Source: Mycobacterium sp. KBS0706
GTDB taxonomy: Bacteria; Pseudomonadota; Alphaproteobacteria; DSM-16000; Inquilinaceae
Reading direction: 5' to 3'
Assembly: GCF_005938675.2 (NCBI RefSeq)
Contig: NZ_VCCH02000029.1
Span: forward strand, 1-64,000
Length of the DNA: 64,000 nt
Part shown: positions 1 through 10,984 of the stretch, in pieces
Position numbering within the stretch: the stretch's first letter is position 1
Layout of the letters: every line of letters starts with the position of its first letter
Made by a program: the position numbers and the translations under genes
Notes under the pieces: model-generated
The model's input: only the letters and a program-made list of their open reading frames with translations
Told to the model about the DNA's origin: nothing
Databases searched by the model: none

Positions 1-291
1 TTTCATGGCGGTAATCTCGCCGGCGAGGCGGCCGACAGCCCGCATCTGCTCGCCGACAGGATCAAGGCCCGCGTCTATGTCGGCGTCGCCGAGGTCGACA
101 ACAGCTTCCCGCCGGAGCAGTCGGCCCGGCTGGCCGAGGCGCTGCGGCGGGGCGGCGTCGACCACATCATCGAGAACTATGTCGGCATGGCGCATGGCTG
201 GGCGGTGCCCGACCACAGCGTCTACAATGAGACCGGCGCCGAGCGGCATTGGAAGCGGCTGCTGACCGTGTTCGACGAGGCGCTGGCATAG
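1..291 (+). CDS. Dienelactone hydrolase family protein, C-terminal fragment
   Basis: This is the last 96 codons of an alpha/beta hydrolase whose start lies left of the window. It reads in frame 1 from the first base to TAG at 289-291. The fragment holds the two distal members of the catalytic triad expected of dienelactone hydrolases: an Asp in the segment AEVDNSFPPEQ and a His in GMAHGWAVPDH. The family hydrolyses cyclic ester or dienelactone bonds in the cytoplasm, often in aromatic breakdown, but many members have other substrates. The gene is convergent with the LysR regulator that follows. The nucleophile Cys region is outside the window, so the family call rests on the C-terminal motifs only. 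Confidence 0.75.
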   Translation, partial: FHGGNLAGEAADSPHLLADRIKARVYVGVAEVDNSFPPEQSARLAEALRRGGVDHIIENYVGMAHGWAVPDHSVYNETGAERHWKRLLTVFDEALA

Positions 292-312
292 TTCCGGACA
301 AAGCCGGCGGCG

Positions 313-1248
313 CTATGCCGCCGGCAGCGCCATCGGCTCCTCCGGCGACGCTTCGGCCTCCGCCGCCACGGCGAACAGCCAGTCGCGGAACGCCCGCACC
401 AGCGGCCTGCTGAGGGCGGTCGGCGGCGCCACGAAATAATAGGCGTAGTCGCTCTTCAGATGGTCGCTCTTGAGCGACAGCTCGAAGGGCCGCACCAGCC
501 GGCCGGCGCGCAGGTCGTCCATCACCAGCACCCGCTGCGCCAGCGCCACGCCCTGGCCCTCGATCGCCATCTGGATCAGGAGCGCCGAATCCTGCGTCCG
601 CGGCCCGCGGACCCAGCCGAGCTCCTCCATCCCCGCCGCCCGCAGCCAGTGCTTCCACTGCACCAGCGTCTCGTCGTGCAGCAGGCGGAAGCGGCGCAGG
701 TCCTCCAGCCGGCACAGCCCGGCCTCGACCAGCGCCGGGCTGCACACCGGGAAGGTGTCCTCGGAGAACAGCTTCTCCGCCACCACCCCATCCCAGGCGC
801 CGCTGCCGAAGCGGATGGCGCAGTCGACACGGTCCCGGCTGAAATCGACCAGCCGGGACTCGGCGTCGAGATTGACGTCGATCTCCGGCTGCTGCTCGTT
901 GAAGGACGGCATCCGCGACACCAGCCATTTGCGGATGAAGGACGGGATCGCCGACACGGTGAGGATGCCGGAATGCGGCGGCGGCCGGATCCTGGCCGTC
1001 GCCTCGGCGATGGCGTCGAAGGCGTCGCGCAGCACCGGCAGATAGGTCCGGCCGGTGTCGGTCAGTTCCAGCCCGCCCTCGGTGCGGTCGAACAGCTTGG
1101 CGCCGAGCCAATCCTCCAGCCGGCGCACCTGCTGGCTGACCGCGGCCTGGGTCACCGACAGCTCCTCGGCCGCGCGGGTGAAGCTCTCGTGGCGGGCCGA
1201 GGCCTCGAAGGCGCGGATACCGTTCAACGGCGGCAGGCGACGGCGCAT
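313..1248 (-). CDS. LysR-family transcriptional regulator, GcvA type
   Basis: A 311-residue LysR regulator. The N-terminal winged helix (about residues 5-64) contains the typical SFTRAAEELSVTQAAVSQQ recognition region, followed by a periplasmic-binding-protein-like effector domain (about 90-300). The N-terminus LPPLNGIRAFEASARHESF is of the GcvA/AmpR subgroup. The frame is open much further upstream, but ATG at 1246-1248 is preceded by GGTGAGGGAACC and starts the family's conserved N-terminus, so the longer version is rejected. It is divergent from the DUF1127 gene. GcvA-type members control many different operons, so no target is assigned. Confidence 0.88.
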   Translation of the reverse strand: MRRRLPPLNGIRAFEASARHESFTRAAEELSVTQAAVSQQVRRLEDWLGAKLFDRTEGGLELTDTGRTYLPVLRDAFDAIAEATARIRPPPHSGILTVSAIPSFIRKWLVSRMPSFNEQQPEIDVNLDAESRLVDFSRDRVDCAIRFGSGAWDGVVAEKLFSEDTFPVCSPALVEAGLCRLEDLRRFRLLHDETLVQWKHWLRAAGMEELGWVRGPRTQDSALLIQMAIEGQGVALAQRVLVMDDLRAGRLVRPFELSLKSDHLKSDYAYYFVAPPTALSRPLVRAFRDWLFAVAAEAEASPEEPMALPAA

Positions 1249-1380
1249 GGTTCCCTCACCGGGTCGAAAGATTCTCTTATCCCGTCCACGAGAATATCCT
1301 GTTTGCGGTTTGTTCTCCAGAGCGCGATCTTCAAGGCATTCCCGATGACCGATCGAACGCCTGCCGGAAAGGGACATGCC

Positions 1381-1599
1381 ATGACGACCGCCTGCACCGA
1401 CCACGTCCAGCATCGCGCCACCCTGCCGACCAGCCGCTTCGGACTGCGTGCCCTGATCGGCGCCGCCGCGGCCACGCTGGGTGTCCGGCGCCTCACCCGG
1501 CTGCCGGTCGAGGCGCTGGACGACCACATGTTGCGCGACATCGGCGTCGATGGCCCTACCCCCGCCAGCGACCCGCGCGACCTGCTTCTCCGCCTGTAG
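1381..1599 (+). CDS. DUF1127 (YjiS-like) small protein
   Basis: A 72-residue protein whose C-terminal half carries the DUF1127 pattern: a basic/hydrophobic helix (RRLTRLPVEALDDHMLRDIG) in which the D-x-x-L-x-D-I-G core is diagnostic. Such small arginine-rich proteins are abundant in alphaproteobacteria; members have been linked to RNA binding, phosphate and carbon metabolism, but this one has no assigned role. The start at 1381 follows GGAAAGGGA; an in-frame ATG at 1345 is less well placed. It is divergent from the LysR gene and separated from purQ by 160 bases. Confidence 0.7.
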   Translation: MTTACTDHVQHRATLPTSRFGLRALIGAAAATLGVRRLTRLPVEALDDHMLRDIGVDGPTPASDPRDLLLRL

Positions 1600-1760
1600 C
1601 CTCATCCCCCTGCGACTGACCTTGCCGGCCGGCCCCGTCACCCTGCGGAGTCGGCCATTTTCTTGTCCGCGCATCGCAGTGCCGAGGCCGCAATGCCATG
1701 CATGCCAGCACAGCCCGCTGCACCCTTGCCAAGGCCCGGCAGGACCGGTAAATCCCGGCC

Positions 1761-2437
1761 ATGCAAGCCGCCGTCATCGTCTTCCCGGGATCGAACGCCG
1801 ACCGAGACCTCGCCGTGGCACTCTCCCACGCGACCGGACGGCCGACCCACATGGTCTGGCATCGCGACACCGAGCTGCCGCCGACCGACCTGATCGCCAT
1901 CCCCGGGGGCTTCTCCTACGGCGACTATCTCCGCTCCGGCGCCATGGCGGCGCAGTCGCCGATCATGGGTGCGATCCGCGAGGCGGTGGCCCGCGGCGTG
2001 CCGACCGTCGGCATCTGCAACGGCTTCCAGATCCTGACCGAGGCGGGGCTGCTGCCCGGCGCCCTGCTGCGCAACGCCGGGCTGAAATTCGTCTCCCGCC
2101 CCGTGGCGATGCGGGTCGAGACCTCGAACAGCCCGTTCACCCGCGGCTACAATGCCGGGCAGACGGTGCGCATCCCGATCCAGCACCATGACGGCTGCTA
2201 CTTCGCCGACCCGGACACGCTGAAGCGGCTGGAGGACGAAGACCGCGTCGCCTTCCGCTACATCGCCGACCAGGACGGCCGCGGCAACCCGAACGGCAGC
2301 CTGAACGACATCGCCGGCATCCTGTCCGAGAACCGGCGGGTGCTCGGCATGATGCCCCACCCCGAGCGCGCCGCGGAGCCGGAACACGGCAACACCGACG
2401 GCCGTGCCATGTTCGAAGGCCTGGCGCAGATCCTTTC

Positions 2438-2441
<4 letters not shown>
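1761..2441 (+). CDS. purQ: Phosphoribosylformylglycinamidine synthase, glutaminase subunit PurQ
   Basis: A 226-residue class I glutamine amidotransferase that releases ammonia from glutamine for step four of purine synthesis (FGAR to FGAM). The catalytic triad is visible: Cys86 in VGICNGFQ, and His200/Glu202 in MMPHPERA. The N-terminus [14 protein letters not shown] is typical of the stand-alone PurQ that works with small PurL and PurS. The stop overlaps the purL start by 4 bases (ATGA), indicating translational coupling. No purS is present immediately upstream, where it usually sits; a DUF1127 gene occupies that place. Confidence 0.96.
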
Positions 2442-4663
<2,222 letters not shown>

Positions 4664-4664
4664 G

Positions 4665-4901
4665 ATGGCGATGGACCCGGCGGAGATCGTCCGCCTGATC
4701 AAGGACGGCCTGCCCGGCGCCGAGGTGCGGATCGAGGATCTGCGCGGCGACGGCGACCACTATGCCGCCTATGTCACCAGCCACGCCTTCACCGGCAAGA
4801 GCCGCGTGCAGCAGCACCAGATGGTCTATCAGGCCCTCGGCGGCCGGATGGGCAATGAGTTGCACGCGCTGATGCTGCACACCACCGCCGCCGAAGCCTG
4901 A
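4665..4901 (+). CDS. BolA family protein
   Basis: A 78-residue BolA-like protein with the class II fold signature: an alpha-beta region ending in VTSHAFTGKSRVQQHQMVY, where the late invariant His ligates a shared [2Fe-2S] cluster, and a C-terminal NELHALMLHT strand. BolA proteins form heterodimers with CGFS monothiol glutaredoxins and take part in iron-sulfur trafficking or iron sensing. The next gene is precisely such a glutaredoxin (22-base gap), supporting a functional pair. It begins one base after the purL stop. Confidence 0.93.
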   Translation: MAMDPAEIVRLIKDGLPGAEVRIEDLRGDGDHYAAYVTSHAFTGKSRVQQHQMVYQALGGRMGNELHALMLHTTAAEA

Positions 4902-4922
4902 CCCTCAGCCAGCGAGTACCCC

Positions 4923-5261
<339 letters not shown>

Positions 5262-5285
5262 GGTCCTCCGCTTCGATCCGGACAG

Positions 5286-5311
5286 ATGCCCGCCCCCTCC
5301 GGGGCGGGCAT
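5286..5311. terminator. Hairpin terminator between grxD and the RTX gene
   Basis: A perfect 11-bp GC-rich stem with a 4-base loop lies 24 bases after the grxD stop and 24 bases after the convergent RTX stop. Because the arms end in AT on one side and AT on the other it could serve both directions; the downstream T content is modest (ttgtcat), so efficiency is uncertain. Confidence 0.65.
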
Positions 5312-5335
5312 TGTCATGTCGGCCCGGGCCGGCCG

Positions 5336-6858
5336 TTACAGCACGAAGTCGGCCGATACCAGGGCGACGGTGCCCGTCAGCTGGATGTGGAAGTCGGACG
5401 CACCGTCGCCGTTGACGTCGCCGGCGATGATGACGACTCCCGCCCCTTGGGTGTAGCGCAGCTGGCCGGCGACGCCGGTATACAGGCTGGAGCCGATGAA
5501 GCTGAAGGCCTGGTTGCCGGCAACGGCGGTGCTGGCGTCGATCGCCGAAAGATCGATGCGATCGCCCTGGGCGTGGCTGAAATCGGTGATCCGATCGGCA
5601 TTGGCGCCCACCGGACTCTGGCCGATGCCGGCGTAGACGAAGCGGTCAGCCCCGGCGCCACCGGTCAGCGTGTCCTTGCCGTCGCCCCCGGTGAGCACGT
5701 CGTTGCCGTTCCAGCCCTGCAGGGTGTTGGCGCCGGCATTCCCGACCAGGCTGTCGCTGCCCTGGCTGCCGGAGATGTTCTCGATTCCGCTCAAAACGTC
5801 GCCCTGGGCGTCGCCGCCGCTGCCGGTGCCGGTGACGAGGCTGACCGCCACCCCGACCATGCCGGTGTAGTAGCTGGCGGTGTCGATGCCAGTACCGCCA
5901 TCGAGGTGGTCGGCCCCCGCATCGCCCCGGAGGACGTCGGTGTCGGCCCCGCCATAGAGCCAGTCGTTGCCGGCCGCCCCGGCGAGGGTGTCGTTGCCGG
6001 CATCGCCGCTGAGGCTTTCGGAATCGGCCGACCCGACCAGGGTGTCGGTGCCGTCGCCGCCATAGCCGTAGTCGTTGCCGCCCCCGCCGGTCTCGATCCG
6101 GTCATCGCCGGCCTGGCCGTACATGTAGTCGGTGCCGGCGCCGCCACGGAGGGTGTCGTTGCCGTCATTCCCCGAGAGGTTGTCATTGCCGTCGCCGCCG
6201 CCGAGCGTGTCGCTGCCGACTCCGCCATTGAGGTTGTCGTTGCCGCCAGCCCCGTTCAGGACGTCGGTGCCGTCGCCGCCATAGACCGTGTCGTTGCCGC
6301 CGGCCCCGGTGATGGTGTCGTTGCCCGTCCCGGCATAGTAGGTCATCAACTCCATGTTGACCGCCCAGCTGCCGTCGCTGCCGGTGGCGCCGTTCAGGGT
6401 GAAGGTCACCCCGGTGGCGGTGCCGCTGCGGTCGACATAGAGCGTGTCGATGCCGGCACCACCATCGACCTTGTCGATTCCGGCGCCGGTGGCGATGTAG
6501 TCGTCGCCGTCGCCGCCGCTGAGCGTGTCGTTGTCGGCACCGCCATAGATCGTGTCGTTGCCCGCCTGGCCGTAGATGGCATCGTTGCCGGCGTCGCCGT
6601 AGAGGGTCTCGGCATCGGCCGACCCGATCAGGGTGTCGGCGCCGTCGCCGCCATAGCCGTAGTCGCCGCCGCCCCCGCCGGTCTCGATCCGGTCGTCACC
6701 GACATCGCCATACATGTAGTCCGTGCCGATGCCCCGCGGAGGATATCGTTGCCGCCATATCCGCGCAGCGTGTCGTTCCCCGCCAGCCCGTCGATGGTGT
6801 CGGCAAAGGCAGTCCCGTTCAGGGAATCGTTGCCGGCAGTTCCTGGAATGATCGCCAT
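5336..6858 (-). CDS. RTX (hemolysin-type calcium-binding) exoprotein gene, disrupted by a frameshift
   Basis: Encodes about 507 residues of glycine/aspartate RTX nonapeptides (GGxGxDxUx, e.g. GGDGNDNLSGNDGNDTL), which bind calcium after export by a type I secretion system. The C-terminal 130 residues (DRFVYAGIGQSPVG onward, ending in VALVSADFVL) resemble the serralysin M10 C-terminal domain with an uncleaved type I secretion signal. The natural start is ATG at 6856-6858 (MAIIPGTAGNDSLNG), but that frame fails at about 6732-6735, where one base is missing from a run of G; the remainder reads in the next frame down to TAA at 5336-5338. As read, it is a broken gene or a sequencing indel. No catalytic domain and no ABC/HlyD/TolC exporter genes are nearby. 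A GTDYMYG-to-GSAD block occurs twice, showing internal duplication. Confidence 0.8.
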
Positions 6859-6990
6859 CGTGACTATGCCTTCCGTTCAAACCGCAGGATCTCCCGGCCG
6901 GTTCCGGTGCGGCGGACGGCCTGGAGAGGAACACTCAACCTGCTTGGAAACCCTCCGTTCGGCATCAGCCGAACAGAGGGTGCGCGATCT

Positions 6991-7025
6991 CGACTCGAAG
7001 TGTATGGTGGACGGTTTTCGAGTCG
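6991..7025. repeat. Short inverted repeat in the RTX-MFS intergenic region
   Basis: Arms cgactcgaa and ttcgagtcg (9 bp, perfect) are separated by 17 bases in the 304-base gap between the divergent RTX and MFS genes. It could be an operator for either gene; nothing else recognisable was found in the 6859-7162 interval. Confidence 0.35.
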
Positions 7026-7162
7026 GCGCTGGCCATGCCGAGCCCTGGACCCAGGCATGACGAGGTGGGACGGGCGCCGGCAGCCCTCTTCGGTCAAGAA
7101 TGGCGGCCAACCGCCCCGCGATCCGCCGGGGCGGATATCGTTTCGAGGCCAGGAGGACGCCC

Positions 7163-8449
7163 GTGGTGTCGACAGCCGAGCAGGATCGGAAGGCTCGGGT
7201 CGTGCCCCCTGCCCTCGCTGACGAGTTGCTGATCGACGCCGAGGTCGATGACGTCCCGGCGCCGGCGACGCCGCTGAAGGCCGGGTGGGTGCTGGTCGTC
7301 AGCCTGGTGCTGATCGCGCTCAACCTCCGCCCGGCCCTGTCGAGCCTGGGCCCGGTGCTGAAGGAGATCATCGCCGATACCGGCATCTCCGCCGGCACCG
7401 CCAGCCTGCTGACCACGGCGCCGGTGGTCTGCCTCGGCCTGTTCGGGGTGCTGGCGCCGCGGATCAGCCGGCGGCTCGGCACCGAGCGCGCGATCCTGGC
7501 GCTGCTGCTGGTGCTGGCCCTGGGCACCGCGCTGCGCGGCCTGGGCACCACCCCTGCCCTGCTGCTGGGCGCCGTCCTGGCCGGCGCCGGCATCGGCGTC
7601 ACCAACGTGCTGCTGCCGGGGATCGTCAAGCGCGACTTCCCGGACAAGGCCGCGCTGATGACCGGCGTCTACACCATGGCGCTGTGCGCCGGCGCCGCGA
7701 TCGCCGCCGGCAGCACCCTGCCGCTCGCCAGGACCGCCGACGGGTCCTGGGCCACCGCCCTGGCCTTCTGGGCCATCCCGGCGATCATCGCCGCCGTGGT
7801 CTGGCTGACCCAGATCCCGCCTCGCCACGGCCCGGCCGCCCATGCCGGCTTCACCGTCCGCGGCCTGTGGACCGACCCGCTGGCCTGGCAGGTCACGCTG
7901 TTCATGGGGCTGCAGTCGTCACTGGCCTACAGCGTCTTCGGCTGGCTGGCCCCGATCCTGCGCGACCGCGGCGTCGACGGCGTCGCCGCCGGGATCATGG
8001 TCTCGGTCTCGATCATGGTCCAAGTCGCCGCCGCGCTGGTGGCGCCGTCGCTGGCCACCCGCGGCCGCGACCAGAAGCTGGCCGCGGCGCTGTGCATGGC
8101 GTTCTCGCTCGCCGGGTTCCTGGGCTGCATCTTCGCGCCGCTGGGCACGGTCTGGCTGTGGATCGTGCTGCTCGGCATCGGCCAGGGCGCCGCCTTCGCC
8201 GTGGCGCTGACCCTGGTGGTGCTGCGCACGCCGGATGCCCATGTCGCGGCCCATCTCTCCTCGATGTCGCAGGGCGTGGGCTACACCCTGGCCTCCGGCG
8301 GGCCGCTGCTGATCGGGCTGCTGCACGACTGGACCGGCGGCTGGACCGCGGCCGGCCTGCTGGTGCTGGCGATCAGCGCCGTCGCGGCCCTGGCCGGCCT
8401 CGGCGCCGGCCGCGACCGGCTGGTTTCGGCCCAAGCCGTTCGACGCTGA
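7163..8449 (+). CDS. MFS transporter, CynX/NimT family
   Basis: A 428-residue inner-membrane protein with about 12 predicted membrane spans. The first span is followed by the signature NLRPALSSLGPVL characteristic of the CynX/NimT (cyanate / 2-nitroimidazole) family of major facilitator transporters. GTG at 7163 is chosen because AGGAGG at 7151-7156 sits 6 bases upstream; a longer in-frame version begins at 7100 without such a site. The substrate is unknown; family members export or import cyanate, nitroimidazole and other small organic ions. It is 2 bases upstream of rarD, so the two are probably cotranscribed. Confidence 0.85.
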   Translation: MVSTAEQDRKARVVPPALADELLIDAEVDDVPAPATPLKAGWVLVVSLVLIALNLRPALSSLGPVLKEIIADTGISAGTASLLTTAPVVCLGLFGVLAPRISRRLGTERAILALLLVLALGTALRGLGTTPALLLGAVLAGAGIGVTNVLLPGIVKRDFPDKAALMTGVYTMALCAGAAIAAGSTLPLARTADGSWATALAFWAIPAIIAAVVWLTQIPPRHGPAAHAGFTVRGLWTDPLAWQVTLFMGLQSSLAYSVFGWLAPILRDRGVDGVAAGIMVSVSIMVQVAAALVAPSLATRGRDQKLAAALCMAFSLAGFLGCIFAPLGTVWLWIVLLGIGQGAAFAVALTLVVLRTPDAHVAAHLSSMSQGVGYTLASGGPLLIGLLHDWTGGWTAAGLLVLAISAVAALAGLGAGRDRLVSAQAVRR

Positions 8450-8451
8450 CC

Positions 8452-9387
8452 ATGGCCGCCGACGTGCATTCCAGCCGCATCAGCTTCGGGGCCGGCGCGG
8501 CGCTCAGCGCCTTCGTGATCTGGGGCTTCGCGCCGCTGTACTTCAAGGCGGTCGAGCATATCGGCCCCTGGCAGATCGTGGCGCACCGCATCCTGTGGAG
8601 CGTCGTCATGCTGGGCCTGCTGCTGCTGGCCCTGGGACGGCTGCGCGAGATCGGCGACGTGCTGCGCAGCCGCCGCCGCTTCCTGACCTATTGCGCCACC
8701 ACCACGCTGATGACCGTCAACTGGAGCGTGTTCATCTGGGCGGTGCTGAACGGCTATCTGGTGCAGTCGGCGCTCGGCTACTACCTCAGCCCGCTGCTCA
8801 ACGTCCTGCTCGGCGTCGCCTTCCTGGGCGAGCGGCTGGGCCGGCTGCAGGTCGCGGCCGTCGTGCTGGCGGCGGCGGGCGTCGTGGTCTCGGTGATCGG
8901 TGCCGGCGAGATCCCGTGGATCGCGCTGGTCCTGGCCTCGACCTGGGGCTTCTACGGCCTGATCCGCAAGCGCGAGAAGATCGACCCCTTCGTCGGGCTG
9001 ATGGTCGAGACCGGCTTCCTGTTGCCGGCCTGCCTGGCCTATCTGCTGTGGCTGTGGAGCCGGGGCGGCGGCGCCTTCGGCCCGGTGGCGGCCGGCGGCG
9101 AGGGCTGGGTGATGTCGCTGGCGATCATGGCGTCCGGCCTGATCACCGGCCTGCCGATCGTGCTGTACATGATCGGGGCGCGGCATCTGCCGCTGTCGAC
9201 CGTCGGGCTGCTGCAATACCTGGCGCCGAGCATCAACCTGGTGCTGGCCACGCTGGTGTTCGAGGAGCCGCTGCGGCCGGCGACCCTGGTGACCTTCGCC
9301 TTCATCTGGGCCGGGCTGGCCCTGTTCACCTTCGACGCCACCCGGCGCGCGCGGCTGCCGGTGGCGCCGCGCCACGGCGTCGGCTGA
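8452..9387 (+). CDS. rarD: RarD-type EamA transporter (chloramphenicol-sensitive protein family)
   Basis: A 311-residue DMT-superfamily permease with ten hydrophobic segments. The N-terminus FVIWGFAPLYFKAVEHI and the conserved NWSVFIWAVLNGYLVQSALG block are typical of RarD. ATG at 8452 lies two bases after the MFS stop; the reading frame is open far upstream but that part is a shadow of the MFS gene. RarD proteins are named after chloramphenicol phenotypes; their physiological substrates remain poorly defined. Confidence 0.92.
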   Translation: MAADVHSSRISFGAGAALSAFVIWGFAPLYFKAVEHIGPWQIVAHRILWSVVMLGLLLLALGRLREIGDVLRSRRRFLTYCATTTLMTVNWSVFIWAVLNGYLVQSALGYYLSPLLNVLLGVAFLGERLGRLQVAAVVLAAAGVVVSVIGAGEIPWIALVLASTWGFYGLIRKREKIDPFVGLMVETGFLLPACLAYLLWLWSRGGGAFGPVAAGGEGWVMSLAIMASGLITGLPIVLYMIGARHLPLSTVGLLQYLAPSINLVLATLVFEEPLRPATLVTFAFIWAGLALFTFDATRRARLPVAPRHGVG

Positions 9388-9407
9388 GAGGCTCGCCTCC
9401 GAATCAA

Positions 9408-9432
9408 AAGGGGCGCCCCGAGGGCGCCCCTT
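9408..9432 (-). terminator. Rho-independent terminator of rpsD
   Basis: An 11-bp perfect stem (AAGGGGCGCCC and its complement) with a 3-base loop lies 26 bases past the rpsD stop; in the minus direction it is followed by TTTTGATT. The plus direction is also flanked by T residues, so it may stop rarD transcripts too. Confidence 0.8.
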
Positions 9433-9457
9433 CTCGTCGCTGGACAGCCGGCTCAGA

Positions 9458-10072
9458 TCAGCGGCTGTAGAACTCGACCACCAGGTTCGGTTCCATCTGG
9501 ACCGGGTACGGCACGTCGGCCAGGGCCGGGCTGCGGATCACCTTGCCCTTGAAGCTGCCGTGGTCGACCTCGATGTAGTCCGGCACGTCGCGCTCGGACG
9601 ACGAGATGGCGCCGAGGATCACCGGCAGCTCACGCGACTTCTGCTTGATCTCGATCACGTCGCCGTCCTTGACCTGGTACGACGCGATGTTGAGGCGCTT
9701 GCCGTTGACCAGGACATGGCCGTGGTTGACGATCTGGCGGGCGGCGAACACGGTCGGCACGAACTTCATCCGGTACACGACGGTGTCCAGGCGGCGCTCC
9801 AGCAGGCCGATCAGGTTCTCGCCGGTATCGCCCTTGCGGCGCACGGCCTCTTCGAACAGGCGGCGGAACTGCTTCTCGCCGATGTTGCCGTAGTAGCCCT
9901 TCAGCTTCTGCTTGGACATCAGCTGCGTGCCGAAATCGGTCGGCTTCTTGCGCCGCTGGCCATGCTGGCCCGGGCCGTATTCGCGGTTGTTCAGCGGGCT
10001 CTTCGGACGGCCCCAGAGGTTGACGCCGAGACGGCGGTCGATCTTGTGCTTCGAATTCAGGCGCTTGCTCAC
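9458..10072 (-). CDS. rpsD: 30S ribosomal protein S4
   Basis: A 204-residue ribosomal protein S4, a primary 16S rRNA binder that nucleates 30S assembly. The N-terminal [17 protein letters not shown] and [20 protein letters not shown] segments are alphaproteobacterial-type, and an S4 RNA-binding domain spans about 93-155 ([20 protein letters not shown]). The start is GTG at 10070-10072 with AAGGGA upstream. It stands alone here, away from the alpha operon, as in many alphaproteobacteria. The 147-base gap to btuD probably holds its promoter. Confidence 0.98.
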   Translation of the reverse strand: MSKRLNSKHKIDRRLGVNLWGRPKSPLNNREYGPGQHGQRRKKPTDFGTQLMSKQKLKGYYGNIGEKQFRRLFEEAVRRKGDTGENLIGLLERRLDTVVYRMKFVPTVFAARQIVNHGHVLVNGKRLNIASYQVKDGDVIEIKQKSRELPVILGAISSSERDVPDYIEVDHGSFKGKVIRSPALADVPYPVQMEPNLVVEFYSR

Positions 10073-10219
10073 GCGCGCGATCCCTTTTCTCTCATGTTGT
10101 CCCGGTAGGCCCTGCCAAAGGCAAGGCGGGGCGCCGGCTCATGCGCCGGACCCACGTTCCCAGGAATGGAAGCGGTGAAGAACGCCATTCCGGCCCGGAT
10201 GTCAAGCCTGAAGCCATGT

Positions 10220-10984
10220 TCAGCCCGGAAGATAGTGGATATGGGGCCGGCCATGATGCGGCGACCGCTCGACATGGGCGCGGACGCCGAACACCTCGCG
10301 GATCCGCGCCTGGGTCAGGATCTCCTCCGGCGCGCCGGCGCAGACCACCCGCCCGTCCCGCAGCAAAGCCACGGCGTCGCAGAACATGGCGGCCAGGTTG
10401 AGGTCGTGCAGGGCGACGATGCTGGTCGCCGGCAGCCTGCCGACCAGCGCCAGGATCTCGAGCTGGTGCTGCACGTCGAGATGATTGGTCGGCTCGTCCA
10501 GCAAGAGCTCGGTCGGCGTCTGGGCCAGGGCGCGCGCGATCTGCACCCGCTGCCGCTCGCCGCCGGAGAGCGTGTGCCAGGGCTGGGCGCGCCGGCCCTC
10601 CAGCCCGACCCGGCTCAGCGCGTCCTGCACCGCCGCGTCGTCGCGGTCGGTCCAGGGCGACAGCGGGCCGCGATGCGGCGTGCGGCCGAGCCGCACCACG
10701 TCGAGCACCGTCACCTGGGCATCGGTCGCCGCCTGCTGCTCGACCAGGGCGACGCGGCGGGCGATGGCCGCGCGGGGCAGATCCGCAATGTCAGCCCCGC
10801 CCAGCGTGATCACGCCGCTCTCCACCCGCCGCAGGCGGCAGATCAGGCGCAGCAGGGTGGACTTGCCGGCGCCGTTCGGGCCCAGCAGGCCCAGCATCCG
10901 GCCGGGCGCCGCCTGCAGCGTGACGCCGTCGACGATCATCCGGCCGCCGGCGGCCCAGCGCACATCGTGTGTGGCGATGGTCAT
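10220..10984 (-). CDS. btuD: Cobalamin ABC transporter ATP-binding protein (BtuD-like)
   Basis: A 254-residue FecE/BtuD-family ATPase with Walker A GPNGAGKS (residues 35-42), signature LSGGERQRVQIARAL, Walker B LLLDEPTNHLD and the switch His in ALHDLNLAA. It energises uptake through the adjacent permease. Sequence alone would not separate haem, siderophore and vitamin B12 systems; the cobalamin riboswitch ahead of the operon indicates B12 or a related corrinoid. Its ATG overlaps the permease stop by 4 bases. Confidence 0.88.
   Translation of the reverse strand: MTIATHDVRWAAGGRMIVDGVTLQAAPGRMLGLLGPNGAGKSTLLRLICRLRRVESGVITLGGADIADLPRAAIARRVALVEQQAATDAQVTVLDVVRLGRTPHRGPLSPWTDRDDAAVQDALSRVGLEGRRAQPWHTLSGGERQRVQIARALAQTPTELLLDEPTNHLDVQHQLEILALVGRLPATSIVALHDLNLAAMFCDAVALLRDGRVVCAGAPEEILTQARIREVFGVRAHVERSPHHGRPHIHYLPG

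Noticed and set aside
9458..10072. Start of a ribosomal protein operon
   Set aside because: rpsD stands alone between rarD and btuD; no other ribosomal genes are in the window.
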